From contig NZ_CP113529.1 in the NCBI RefSeq assembly GCF_026723865.1, positions 1,178,001-1,242,000 on the forward strand: DNA of 64,000 nucleotides, in the 5' to 3' direction. Origin of the DNA: Mycobacterium sp. Aquia_216 (GTDB taxonomy: Bacteria > Actinomycetota > Actinomycetes > Mycobacteriales > Mycobacteriaceae). Shown piece after piece: positions 1-7,984 of the stretch. Every line of letters begins with the position of its first letter. The stretch's first letter is position 1. The notes beneath the pieces are model-generated. The model was not told the origin of the DNA, made no database searches, and saw only the letters and a list, made by a program, of their open reading frames with translations. A program made the translations under genes and the position numbers.

Positions 1-147
1 CTGAAGCTCACCGGGGGTCGTACCGCGCAGGCCTGGGCAAAACGTCACCGTCGTCTTCGGGAAGTGCTGACCCCGTTGGTTCAGGAGCGGGTGGAGCCGG
101 ACGCCACCGACATCGATACCCTCGACGACCCCAGCTCCGAGCAGTGA
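1..147 (+). CDS. C-terminal fragment of a conserved hypothetical protein (Rv0513-like)
   Basis: The frame is open from the first base and stops with TGA at 145-147, giving the last 48 residues of a protein that begins outside the window. The tail is basic (a WAKRHRRLRE stretch) and then acidic, with no recognisable domain. By position, just before an Rv0514-like membrane protein, it should be the Rv0513 counterpart, a conserved membrane protein downstream of hemB. This identity rests on gene order only. The next gene starts inside its stop codon (GTGA), so the two are probably translated together. Confidence 0.6.
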   Translation: MKLTGGRTAQAWAKRHRRLREVLTPLVQERVEPDATDIDTLDDPSSEQ

Positions 148-383
148 TCATGCGCTACCGGGCCCTGGTCGAACTCGCCTTGGCCTGCGCAGCGCTGGTG
201 GGCGTCGGGGTGAGCTGGGTGCACGCGCGCCACACGGTGGCCGTCGCGCCCATCACGGACGGTCAGCCGTCCACTACGGCGTTGGATTACCACCCACAGT
301 TGCTGCTGCTGGCCATGCTGCTGGCGATGATCGCCGGAGTGCTGGCAGTCGTCGGAACGTCCAGGCTGTGGCGCGCTCGCTAG
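144..383 (+). CDS. small membrane protein (Rv0514-like)
   Basis: This encodes 79 residues with two hydrophobic segments, about residues 8-25 (ALVELALACAALVGVGVSW) and 52-72 (QLLLLAMLLAMIAGVLAVVG), joined by a short loop, so it is a two-pass inner-membrane protein. The GTG start overlaps the upstream TGA by GTGA, which suggests translational coupling; an in-frame ATG lies two codons later. Its stop codon overlaps the stop of the convergent anti-anti-sigma gene by about 4 nt. Size and position match Rv0514, a protein of unknown function. No catalytic motif is visible. Confidence 0.75.
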   Translation: MIMRYRALVELALACAALVGVGVSWVHARHTVAVAPITDGQPSTTALDYHPQLLLLAMLLAMIAGVLAVVGTSRLWRAR

Positions 384-814
384 GCCGTGTGCTTGATCAG
401 CGGAAGCACTTGCTGACGCCGGCTGACGATCGCATCGGCCAGGCTGCGCAGCGCCGCGCGGACCGACCCGGCAATCGGGAATCCGGCCTCGTGGTCGCTG
501 TCGCCAAGCAGCTCGCTCACCGCCGGGCTGGCGGCCAATGTCCACTGCACCCCGGCCGCGCGGCAGTCCTCGTCGAACCCGTACAACAACGCGATACCGG
601 CACCGGCGAAGTGGGTCACCTCGGTCATGTCGAGCAACACTGAATTGGTGCCGACGGTGAAACGGCGGAGATATTCACGAACCCGATCGACATTGACGGC
701 GTCGATTTCGCCCCGGATAGACACCACCGTCGCGAGGTGACGGCACTGTGCCCGAATCTGAGCGCCACTGCATTCGAAGCTGCCGTTTCCCTGTCGGCTC
801 ATCGCGATCGTCAT
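380..814 (-). CDS. STAS-domain anti-anti-sigma factor (OprA/Rv0516c-like)
   Basis: The 144-residue protein has a STAS fold typical of anti-anti-sigma factors: strands around HLATVVSIRGEIDAVNVDRV, then the LLDMTEVTHFAGAGIALL helix-cap region where SpoIIAA-type proteins carry their regulatory Ser/Thr. I chose the ATG at 814 because GGAG lies 5 nt upstream; longer frames upstream lack a good ribosome site. The second residue is Thr, matching the position that PknD is known to phosphorylate in M. tuberculosis Rv0516c, where it modulates the SigF regulon under osmotic stress. At the usual STAS phosphosite the sequence reads THFAGAG with no Ser, so regulation may run through the N-terminus. Kinase and sigma partner are inferred from the orthologue. 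Confidence 0.85.
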   Translation of the reverse strand: MTIAMSRQGNGSFECSGAQIRAQCRHLATVVSIRGEIDAVNVDRVREYLRRFTVGTNSVLLDMTEVTHFAGAGIALLYGFDEDCRAAGVQWTLAASPAVSELLGDSDHEAGFPIAGSVRAALRSLADAIVSRRQQVLPLIKHTA

Positions 815-899
815 GAGCACTCCATTCCCGTGTTGCGAAGGCCGACACAACGCCGACCGAAGCTGACTACAACGTTGCCCGACAAAGTTAAGGGGACCG

Positions 900-917
900 A
901 CAGTTACGTCTAACTGT
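900..917. promoter_or_regulatory. 18-bp palindrome upstream of the anti-anti-sigma gene
   Basis: Two perfect 7-bp arms, ACAGTTA and TAACTGT, are separated by CGTC. The site lies about 85 bp upstream of the anti-anti-sigma ATG and about 125 bp before the divergent acyltransferase start, in otherwise unstructured AT-richer sequence. It has the size and symmetry of a dimeric repressor operator. No matching SigF-type promoter was recognised beside it. Confidence 0.4.
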
Positions 918-1043
918 TTGCTAAAAAGGTGACCCGCACGGTGCGTGTGGAGGTCAATGAGCGGCCACACCGCCGCCGTCACGCACTCCCGGCTGTCGCG
1001 CTGTTAGGCTGCTCTGGCTGCCGGTGGGCAAGTCGGGGGGCTT

Positions 1044-2366
1044 GTGATAGGGCGAAATCGCCCGGTCAGCCGGGTGAGAAGGCGAACGAAACTGCAGAGT
1101 CCAGACCGAAAGAAAAGCCCTGTGCGCACCGGAGAGATCAAGGGTGAGATCAAGGCCCTGACGGGACTCCGCATCATCGCCGCGGTGTGGGTGGTGCTGT
1201 TCCATTTCCGGCCGATGCTGAGTGACATCTCCCCCGATTTCCGGGAGAACCTCGCACCGGTGCTCAACTGTGGCGCTCAAGGCGTCGACTTGTTCTTCAT
1301 CCTCAGCGGGTTCGTGCTGACCTGGAACTACCTCGACCGCATGGGCCGGTCCTGGTCGACGCGCGAGACCCTGCACTTCCTGTGGCTGCGGCTGGCCCGG
1401 GTGTGGCCCGTTTACCTGGTCACCATGCACCTGGCCGCACTGCTGGTGATCCTATCGCTGCACGTCGGTCACGTGCCGCTGCCCGAGGGCAGTTCACTCA
1501 CGGCGATCAGCTACGTGCGTCAGGTCCTGCTCGTGCAGCTGTGGTTCGAGCCGTTCTTCGACGGCACCAGCTGGGATGGGCCGGCCTGGTCGATCAGCGC
1601 CGAGTGGCTGGCCTACCTGCTGTTCGGCCTGTTTGCGCTGGTGATCTTCCGGATGAGGCTGGCCACCCGCGCGCGGACGCTGATGTGGCTGGCCGTGGTG
1701 GCCTCGCTGCCGCCGGTGGTCATGCTGTTGGCCAGTGGTCACTTTTACACGCCGTGGAGCTGGCTGCCGCGGATCGTGACCCAGTTCGCCGCGGGGGCGC
1801 TGGCGTGTGCTGCCGTGCGCCGTTTGCGGCTCAGCGACCGTGGTCGCCACATCGCCGGATACCTCTCCCTGCTTCTCCTGGCTGCCGTGGTGGGAGTCCT
1901 CTACTGGTTCAACGCGCACCCGATCTCCGGAGTCGTGGAAAACGACAGCGGCGGGGTGGTCGATGCGCTGTTCGTACCGCTGGTCATCACGCTGGCGGTC
2001 GGCCTGGGCAGCCTGCCGCGCCTGTTGTCCACTCGGGTGATGGTCTACGGCGGGCAGATCTCGTTCTGCCTGTACATGGTGCATGAGCTGGTGCACACAT
2101 CCTGGGGATGGGCGGTCGATAATTTCGAGCTCACGCCGTGGGAATCCGATTCCCCGTGGAAATGGAACGTCCTCGGCCTGTTCGCGATCGCCCTGGCGCT
2201 CTCGAGCCTGCTGTATCACGTCGTGGAGGAGCCCGCGCGTCGCTGGATGCGCAGGATGGTCGACGTGCGGCCCGCGACACAGCGCACCGGGTCCGAGGAG
2301 TCGGCCCCGGCCAAGGTTCATCAGATCGATGGCGGACGGGACTCGGTTACCGCCCGCGCCGTATGA
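1044..2366 (+). CDS. membrane acyltransferase, acyltransferase-3 family (Rv0517-like)
   Basis: This is a 440-residue polytopic protein of the acyltransferase-3 (OafA/NodX) family, which moves acyl groups onto sugars or lipids of the envelope. The family signatures are present: ALTGLRIIAAVWVVLFHF with the catalytic-type His near residue 54, and DLFFILSGFVLTW near residue 83. About ten hydrophobic segments follow, and the last helices end in the usual VEEPARRWMRR. The GTG start is preceded by a G-rich AGTCGGGGGG. The N-terminal 35 residues are strongly basic and cytoplasmic. Its downstream neighbour is an SGNH hydrolase, a common pairing for acyl transfer and removal. The substrate is unknown. 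Confidence 0.85.
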   Translation: MIGRNRPVSRVRRRTKLQSPDRKKSPVRTGEIKGEIKALTGLRIIAAVWVVLFHFRPMLSDISPDFRENLAPVLNCGAQGVDLFFILSGFVLTWNYLDRMGRSWSTRETLHFLWLRLARVWPVYLVTMHLAALLVILSLHVGHVPLPEGSSLTAISYVRQVLLVQLWFEPFFDGTSWDGPAWSISAEWLAYLLFGLFALVIFRMRLATRARTLMWLAVVASLPPVVMLLASGHFYTPWSWLPRIVTQFAAGALACAAVRRLRLSDRGRHIAGYLSLLLLAAVVGVLYWFNAHPISGVVENDSGGVVDALFVPLVITLAVGLGSLPRLLSTRVMVYGGQISFCLYMVHELVHTSWGWAVDNFELTPWESDSPWKWNVLGLFAIALALSSLLYHVVEEPARRWMRRMVDVRPATQRTGSEESAPAKVHQIDGGRDSVTARAV

Positions 2367-2579
2367 CGGTCCGCGAATCATGCTGTGCGCCATAACCTCT
2401 CGTATGGATTCGACAGTGGTAGCCGCGCCGAACTGGTAGTTTGGGCTTTGCTGATCGGCTCGGGCATGGATCAGATAGGCGCAACAGCGCGTTGAGGGGC
2501 AGTTCGCGTCGGTTCTTCGTACGATTTCCGTTGATTGGGTGCGCCAGACGGCCATGCCGTGCACAGGGGGGAGGCTGGA

Positions 2580-3266
2580 GTGAGTCGCCGGGCTGCGTTT
2601 GTCTTCAGCCTCGCCCTGTTGGCCGGCCTGTTCGTGGCACAGTCGGCGCGGGCGGGGGCCGATGCGCCATTGACGCTGGATGGCCGGCTGACCCACATCG
2701 CGGTCGTCGGTGACTCGTATACGACCGGCACCGACGAGGGCGGCCTGGGCCCGAAATCGTGGACCGCTCTGACCTGGCAGACGCTCACCAAGCGCGGGTT
2801 GCAAATCGCCCCCGATGTGGCCGCCGAGGGCAGGGCCGGCTACGTCGTGACCGGAGACCACGGCAGCGTGTTCGAGGATCTAACCTCGCGCGCGGTCAAG
2901 TCCGACGACGTGCTGGTGGTGTTCTTCGGCTCTCGCAACGACCAGGGCACCGATCCCGGCCTACTGGCCGGCAGGGCGCGCGACACGTTCAATGTGGCGC
3001 GGATCCTGGCGCCGACGGCGAGGTTCCTGGTGATCGGGCCGCCGTGGCCGACCGCCGACGTGCCCGAATCCGTACTGCAGATTCGCGACGTGCTGAACTC
3101 CGAGGCGCGGGCTGCGGGCGCGGCGTTCGTCGATCCGATCGGCGCCCACTGGTTCGTCGACCGGCCCGACCTGATCGGCCCAGATGGCGTGCACCCCAAC
3201 GATGCCGGGCATCGGTATATGGCCGACAAGATCGCACCGCTGATTCGCACGCAACTATTCAGGTAG
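2580..3266 (+). CDS. secreted SGNH/GDSL hydrolase (Rv0518-like)
   Basis: The 228-residue product has a signal peptide (basic VSRR, hydrophobic FVFSLALLAGLFVA, cleavage near ARA-GADA). The SGNH blocks follow: GDSYTTG with the nucleophilic Ser, GSRND as a block III equivalent, and DGVHPNDAGH carrying the catalytic Asp and His. It should be an exported esterase or acyltransferase acting on envelope lipids or acylated sugars. I chose GTG 2580 because GGAGG sits 5 nt upstream and the signal peptide then begins correctly; a start 45 nt earlier adds residues before the signal. It follows the acyltransferase-3 gene after about 210 bp and may have its own promoter. Confidence 0.85.
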   Translation: MSRRAAFVFSLALLAGLFVAQSARAGADAPLTLDGRLTHIAVVGDSYTTGTDEGGLGPKSWTALTWQTLTKRGLQIAPDVAAEGRAGYVVTGDHGSVFEDLTSRAVKSDDVLVVFFGSRNDQGTDPGLLAGRARDTFNVARILAPTARFLVIGPPWPTADVPESVLQIRDVLNSEARAAGAAFVDPIGAHWFVDRPDLIGPDGVHPNDAGHRYMADKIAPLIRTQLFR

Positions 3267-3345
3267 CGAGCCACTCAGGTTTTCTGCGGACCGACTACAC
3301 GTCAAAGCGCCAGCCGCGCAAGGCTTTTAACGCGCCAAATGGCGT

Positions 3346-3462
3346 TCAGTCTTCTGCATGCCGCTCGTAGTCCCACTGCTCCAGGCGTGCCTGCAGCTGC
3401 GTCAAGCCAATTCCGACGACTGGCGTAGCAGCCGCGATGCAGACCAACAACAGCGGGGACAT
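3346..3462 (-). CDS. 38-residue small membrane-type protein
   Basis: A short open frame begins with ATG at 3462, preceded by a perfect GGAGG six bases upstream, and stops with TGA. It encodes a hydrophobic N-terminal helix (MSPLLLVCIAAATPVVGIGL) followed by an amphipathic charged tail (LQARLEQWDYERHAED), the architecture of a single-pass small membrane protein. It lies alone between the SGNH hydrolase (same direction of stop side) and the end of the acyltransferase gene. The ribosome site and the helix-plus-tail design argue for a real gene. Function is unknown. I think similar short proteins occur in other mycobacteria, but I could not search. Confidence 0.7.
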   Translation of the reverse strand: MSPLLLVCIAAATPVVGIGLTQLQARLEQWDYERHAED

Positions 3463-3542
3463 TTCAAACCTCCAAAACCCTTACATTCCTAACACGTTCG
3501 GTTTCGTGGTGGGGTTCATTCGCAAAGAAAGTCATCGCAACG

Positions 3543-5720
3543 TCATCGGTCCGTTATGGCACTGTCTGCCAACGCTCCCAGCACCGGGGCCAACAACTGC
3601 GCGTATTCAGTTGTGACGTGGTTGTCGTCGCGGAACACCAGGGTGTTACCGACGATCATCGGGCAGCGCTCGGCTGTGCAGAACAGGTCGGTGAGATCGG
3701 CGTAGTGACCGCCGTTGCCGGTGGTCGCCGCCCGTTCCGCGGCGATGCCGCCGTCGTTGACCGCGACCGACCGGTCCGGCGCGCAGGTGGTGGCGTCGTC
3801 CAGGTGTCCGGACAGGCACGTCGGCACCGGGGATTGCGGATCCGGGGCAGGGCCGAGGACCAGGACGGTCGCCCCGGTGCGACGCAGCTGTGCGACGGTG
3901 CGACCCAGGGTGTCGATCCATGCCGGGTCGTAGGACACGAAACCGAAGTCGCTCCCATAGCGGCGGCTCATGTCCAGCACCACCAGACGCGGGTGTTCGG
4001 CCGCGACGCGGGCCAAGACCTGGGCACGCCATTGTTCGCACTCGGTGTACTCGCGGCCCAGATACGGGCTGTCGATGGGTAAGTCCTGCACCGGGCAGGT
4101 CACTTTGGCCATCGTCTCCAGCCGCCAGTGCCGCTGCTCGGCAACCTGCTGGAACGCCGGGTTCCACATCGCTGCGTGCGAGTCGCCGATCAGCGCGACC
4201 GTCGTCGGTGAGCCGATATCGCCTGCCGCGCACTCGCTTTGGCCGACCTCGCGCCAGGATCGCACGCAGCCGTTGACGAAGACGGCGGCCTTGTCGGCCG
4301 GTGCCTGGGCAAGCGGCGGGTCCAGGTTCGACGGGACGGCCAGCAGGCCCGCGGCCGTCGCGACGGCGTCGCGCACCTGCGCGAGAGCCTGCTGGACGGC
4401 CTGCTGCTGCGCAGCGCTGGCAGCGGCCGTGGGCAGCGCCATGATGTTGGCCTTCGCCGCGGCCGGGCCGTGGCCGACCGGAACCGGTATCACCGTCAGC
4501 AACAGCACGCACGCGGAGGCGGTGGCAGCGCTGGCGATCCCGGCGACGGCCAGGCTCGCCTTGGCCGATCGGCGCAGCGCAGCGGCGAACCGCCCGGGGT
4601 TCTCCACCAGGTGGAACGTGATCACCGCCAGCCCGGCGGAAACGGCGGTCGCGGCGAGCCGGGCCGGCAGGCCGGCGGGCTCACCCAGCAGCCGCGGCAA
4701 CAGCAACAACACCGGCCAATGCCAGAGGTACCAGGAGTACGACACCCGCCCGATCGCGCGCATCGCCGGCCGGCACAACAAACGCCCAACCCCGAGGCTG
4801 CGGGTGACGCAGCCGCCGCCGATCACCAGCGCGGTTCCCAGCACCGGCAACAGCGCCGCGGTCCCGGGATAGGGCGTAGCGGGCCCCAGCTGGGTGCAGG
4901 TCAGCAGGATCAGCGCCAGGCCGCCCCACCCGACGATCGCCGCGGGCAGCAGCGGCAGCCGGCGCCACTGCTCGATCGACAGCGCGACCAGGCCGCCGAC
5001 GGCGAGTTCCCAGGCGCGGGTGGGCAGCGAGAAGAACGCCCACGGTGGCGAGGCGCGGGTTAACAGCACCGCCGCCGCCAACGACGCCGCGGCGACCAAT
5101 GCCAGCACCACCGAGTAAGGCGTCGCCTTGGCCTTGGAATTCCCTTTAGCGTCGCGCCGCGCGCGTCCGGCGAGCCACGCGGTGCCGATGATCAACACCG
5201 GCCATACCAGATAGAACTGCTCCTCGACGCCCAGCGACCAGTAGTGCTGGAACGGCGAGGGCATCTCGGCGTTCAGGTAGTCGGTGCCTTGGTTGGCGAA
5301 CCGGTAGTTGCCGACGTAGAGCGCGCTGGCGATGCCGTCGAGGAAGACGCTTCGGGCCTGTAGCGGCGGCAGCACGACAGCCGCCCCGATGGCGGTGACG
5401 ACGGCCACGGTACCCGCGGCCGGCAGCAGCCGGCGCGCCCGCGCACCGTAAAAACGGCCCAGCGCAACGGTATTCGAGGTGCTGACCTCGCGCCAGAGCA
5501 GGCCGGTGATCAGGAACCCGGAGATGACGAAGAAAATGTCCACCCCGATGAAGCCGCCGGCGGTTCCCGGGATGCCCGCGTGGTAGAGCACGACGGCGAC
5601 GACCGCGACGGCCCGCAGGCCTTCGATGTCGGGACGGAATCCGCGCCGCTGTATTTGTCGGGTGGGGCTATCGCCCGCTCGCGGGGGCGGGGTGGAGGCG
5701 GTTTCCTGCCGGACTGTCAT
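3543..5720 (-). CDS. acyltransferase-3/SGNH fusion, OafA-type surface acyltransferase
   Basis: The 725-residue protein joins an N-terminal acyltransferase-3 membrane domain (about residues 25-400) to a C-terminal extracytoplasmic SGNH domain. The first carries RPDIEGLRAVAVVAVVLYHAG and GVDIFFVISGFLITG. The second carries IGDSHAAMW with its Ser and DDNHVTTEYAQ with the Asp/His pair near the end. OafA-type fusions acetylate or acylate polysaccharides and glycolipids outside the membrane. A long Ala-rich linker (about 430-480) separates the domains. It ends a same-strand pair with the esterase upstream (7 nt apart), so the two are probably co-transcribed. M. tuberculosis has relatives such as Rv0111, but I do not know one at this site. 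Confidence 0.87.
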   Translation of the reverse strand: MTVRQETASTPPPRAGDSPTRQIQRRGFRPDIEGLRAVAVVAVVLYHAGIPGTAGGFIGVDIFFVISGFLITGLLWREVSTSNTVALGRFYGARARRLLPAAGTVAVVTAIGAAVVLPPLQARSVFLDGIASALYVGNYRFANQGTDYLNAEMPSPFQHYWSLGVEEQFYLVWPVLIIGTAWLAGRARRDAKGNSKAKATPYSVVLALVAAASLAAAVLLTRASPPWAFFSLPTRAWELAVGGLVALSIEQWRRLPLLPAAIVGWGGLALILLTCTQLGPATPYPGTAALLPVLGTALVIGGGCVTRSLGVGRLLCRPAMRAIGRVSYSWYLWHWPVLLLLPRLLGEPAGLPARLAATAVSAGLAVITFHLVENPGRFAAALRRSAKASLAVAGIASAATASACVLLLTVIPVPVGHGPAAAKANIMALPTAAASAAQQQAVQQALAQVRDAVATAAGLLAVPSNLDPPLAQAPADKAAVFVNGCVRSWREVGQSECAAGDIGSPTTVALIGDSHAAMWNPAFQQVAEQRHWRLETMAKVTCPVQDLPIDSPYLGREYTECEQWRAQVLARVAAEHPRLVVLDMSRRYGSDFGFVSYDPAWIDTLGRTVAQLRRTGATVLVLGPAPDPQSPVPTCLSGHLDDATTCAPDRSVAVNDGGIAAERAATTGNGGHYADLTDLFCTAERCPMIVGNTLVFRDDNHVTTEYAQLLAPVLGALADSAITDR

Positions 5721-5727
5721 ACCTCGG

Positions 5728-6600
5728 TTAGGTCGCCAGCCAGGAGAGCTCGCCGGGCAACTGCAAACGCCACCAGGTCACGTCGTGGCCGCCGACCGTG
5801 AAGCTCACTGCCGGTGGCGTTTTGAGTTGGCTGACGAACTGACGGGTGGCGGGATAAAAGCGGTCGAAGGTGCCGCAGTCGACCCGCAGCGGGATCTGTG
5901 ACAGCGCGGGCAGGCCCATCACGCTGTTGGCCATCCAATCGTCGTAGCTGTCGAACGCCCCGGGTGCGCAATCGGAGTAGGACGTGTACAGCGCCGGGCT
6001 GATCGCGCAGATCCCCGCGGTCTGCGACGGCCCCAGCTTGGCGCCCAGGTGCAGCGCCCCGTATCCGCCCATCGACCAGCCCATGAAGCCCACCCGCGAC
6101 GTATCGAGGCCCATCGAGGACAGCATCGGCAGCAACTCGTCGAGAACCATCGCGCCCGAGTCGCTGCCGTCGACCCGTTTGTGCCAGTAGGAATCGGAGC
6201 CGCCGTCGACCCCGACCACGGCGAACGGCGGCTTGCCTTCCTTGGCCAGCCGGGCAAGCCCGTCTTGGACGCCGCAGTCGAGCATCATGTTCGCGTCGCC
6301 GTCCTTGCCGTGCAACGCAATCACCGGGCGCAGGGGCCCGCTTTGCGCGGCCTGCCCGGGCGGCAGGGCGATCACCCAGTTGGTCTTCACGCCGCCGCGT
6401 GCCTTCGAAATGAACGATCCGGTGAGTTTGTTGGGCAGGCTGCTACCCGCGTTGGAAGGCTCGAACGGCGCCGGCGGCGCCGCTCGTGGTTCGAGCGGAT
6501 CCAGCCAGGCGCTCAATGCCCACGCGCCCGCGGCCGCAGCGCTGGCACCGGCGCCCATGCGGAGCACGGCGCGGCGGTTCAGATCAGGCACGACCGTCAT
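5728..6600 (-). CDS. Tat-exported alpha/beta hydrolase, Ag85-like esterase (Rv0519c-like)
   Basis: The 290-residue protein starts with a twin-arginine type signal (DLNRRAVLRMGAGASAAAAG), then an alpha/beta hydrolase fold resembling esterase D/antigen 85. The nucleophile elbow is GWSMGGYGAL and the likely catalytic His is in VGGHDVTWW near the C-terminus. It should act outside the membrane on an ester substrate. ATG 6600 keeps the signal compact; a GTG 36 nt upstream is also possible and there is no strong ribosome site for either. It lies 7 nt before the OafA-type gene on the same strand, so the two could act on the same acylated envelope substrate. Confidence 0.8.
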   Translation of the reverse strand: MTVVPDLNRRAVLRMGAGASAAAAGAWALSAWLDPLEPRAAPPAPFEPSNAGSSLPNKLTGSFISKARGGVKTNWVIALPPGQAAQSGPLRPVIALHGKDGDANMMLDCGVQDGLARLAKEGKPPFAVVGVDGGSDSYWHKRVDGSDSGAMVLDELLPMLSSMGLDTSRVGFMGWSMGGYGALHLGAKLGPSQTAGICAISPALYTSYSDCAPGAFDSYDDWMANSVMGLPALSQIPLRVDCGTFDRFYPATRQFVSQLKTPPAVSFTVGGHDVTWWRLQLPGELSWLAT

Positions 6601-6836
6601 AATGCCGCGCCGACAGGGTTTTTCCGACCCTGCCACGCCGTTTGCAAGGGCATTGTGATTCGGCAGTCATCGACCAGTGACGTGTGCCGCCCGAACGCCC
6701 TCCGAAGGCCGGTAGCGCGGTATTGAATCTGGCAGGTTTCAACCCTCGCGCGGTCGGCGGCGCTTCGGGACGCTGGAGCTTTCGTGCATGGTTTGGACAG
6801 TCGACCGAATGCAGATCAAGAGCGGAAGAGAATTGG

Positions 6837-7982
6837 ATGACTCTGGCATTTCACTGGTTTTTGCCGACATACGGCGATTCGCGCAACCTAGTCGCCGGTG
6901 GACACGGCACGTCAATGCACGGCGACCGCCCTGCGACGTTGCGCTATCTGCACCAGATTTGCGCCGCCGCCGAAGACAACGGTTTTGAGGCGGTGCTCAC
7001 ACCGACCGGATTGTGGTGCGAGGACGCGTGGTTGACGACGGCGATGCTGATCGAGCGCACCGAGACGTTGAAGTTCCTGGTGGCGTTCCGCCCGGGATTG
7101 CTCAGCCCCACCCTGGCCGCACAAATGGCCGGAACCTTCCAGCGCCACTCGGAGGGACGGCTGCTGCTCAACGTCGTCACCGGCGGCGAACCGCACGAGC
7201 AACAGGCCTACGGGGATTTCCTGGACAAACAAGCGCGCTACGCGCGTACCGCCGAGTTCTTGGATGTGGTGCGCCAACTGTGGACCTCGAAGGAACCGGT
7301 GACGTTCGCCGGTGAGCACATCCACATCGAGGGTGCACAGCTCAACAACCCGCCCGACCCGATACCTGCGGTGTTCTTCGGTGGATCGTCGGGATCCGCC
7401 GGGCCGGTCGCCGCCAAATACTCCGACGTCTACCTCACCTGGGGTGAGCCGCTGGCGGCCGTTGGCGAGAAATTGGACTGGGTGCGCGGGCTGGCCGCCG
7501 ATGCCGGCCGGAGTCTGCAATTCGGCTTGCGGATCCACGTGATCAGCCGCCCCACCGCCGAGGAAGCGTGGGCCGAAGCCGACCGGCTGCTGGAGGCCAT
7601 CGACCCGGCAGACATCGAGCGGGTGCAGAGCAGCCTGGCGCGCAGCGAATCCGAGGGACAGCGCCGGATGCTGAATTTGCACGGCGGCAGCAGCGGCGAG
7701 CTTCTGATCGCGCCCAACCTGTGGGCCGGCGTCGGCCTGGTCCGTGGCGGTGCGGGCACCGCACTGGTCGGTTCGCACGAAGAGGTCGCCGAGCGGCTGA
7801 TCGAATATGCCGATCTCGGCATCGATCACTTCATCCTGTCGGGATACCCGCACTTGGAAGAGGCGTACTGGTTCGGCGAGGGCGTGCTGCCGCTGCTCGA
7901 GCGTAGGGGTGTGTGGAAACATCCCAACCGCAAGGCCCAGCCGGCGTCGGCGACACCGTTCGCGGTCGCCTCGGCGCAGTAG
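6837..7982 (+). CDS. ssuD: FMNH2-dependent alkanesulfonate monooxygenase
   Basis: The 381-residue length is exactly that of SsuD, a TIM-barrel of the bacterial luciferase superfamily that uses FMNH2 and O2 to release sulfite from alkanesulfonates for sulfur supply. The N-terminus FHWFLPTYGDSR and the NVVTGGEPHEQQAYGDF and GYPHLEEAYWFGEGV segments are characteristic. ATG 6837 follows GGAAGAG and removes an unrelated 51-codon extension. No SsuABC transporter or SsuE flavin reductase gene lies next to it. Instead an MFS transporter starts 2 nt after the stop, which may import the substrate (inference). Regulation by sulfur starvation is expected from the family but not visible here. Confidence 0.9.
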   Translation: MTLAFHWFLPTYGDSRNLVAGGHGTSMHGDRPATLRYLHQICAAAEDNGFEAVLTPTGLWCEDAWLTTAMLIERTETLKFLVAFRPGLLSPTLAAQMAGTFQRHSEGRLLLNVVTGGEPHEQQAYGDFLDKQARYARTAEFLDVVRQLWTSKEPVTFAGEHIHIEGAQLNNPPDPIPAVFFGGSSGSAGPVAAKYSDVYLTWGEPLAAVGEKLDWVRGLAADAGRSLQFGLRIHVISRPTAEEAWAEADRLLEAIDPADIERVQSSLARSESEGQRRMLNLHGGSSGELLIAPNLWAGVGLVRGGAGTALVGSHEEVAERLIEYADLGIDHFILSGYPHLEEAYWFGEGVLPLLERRGVWKHPNRKAQPASATPFAVASAQ

Positions 7983-7984
7983 CC

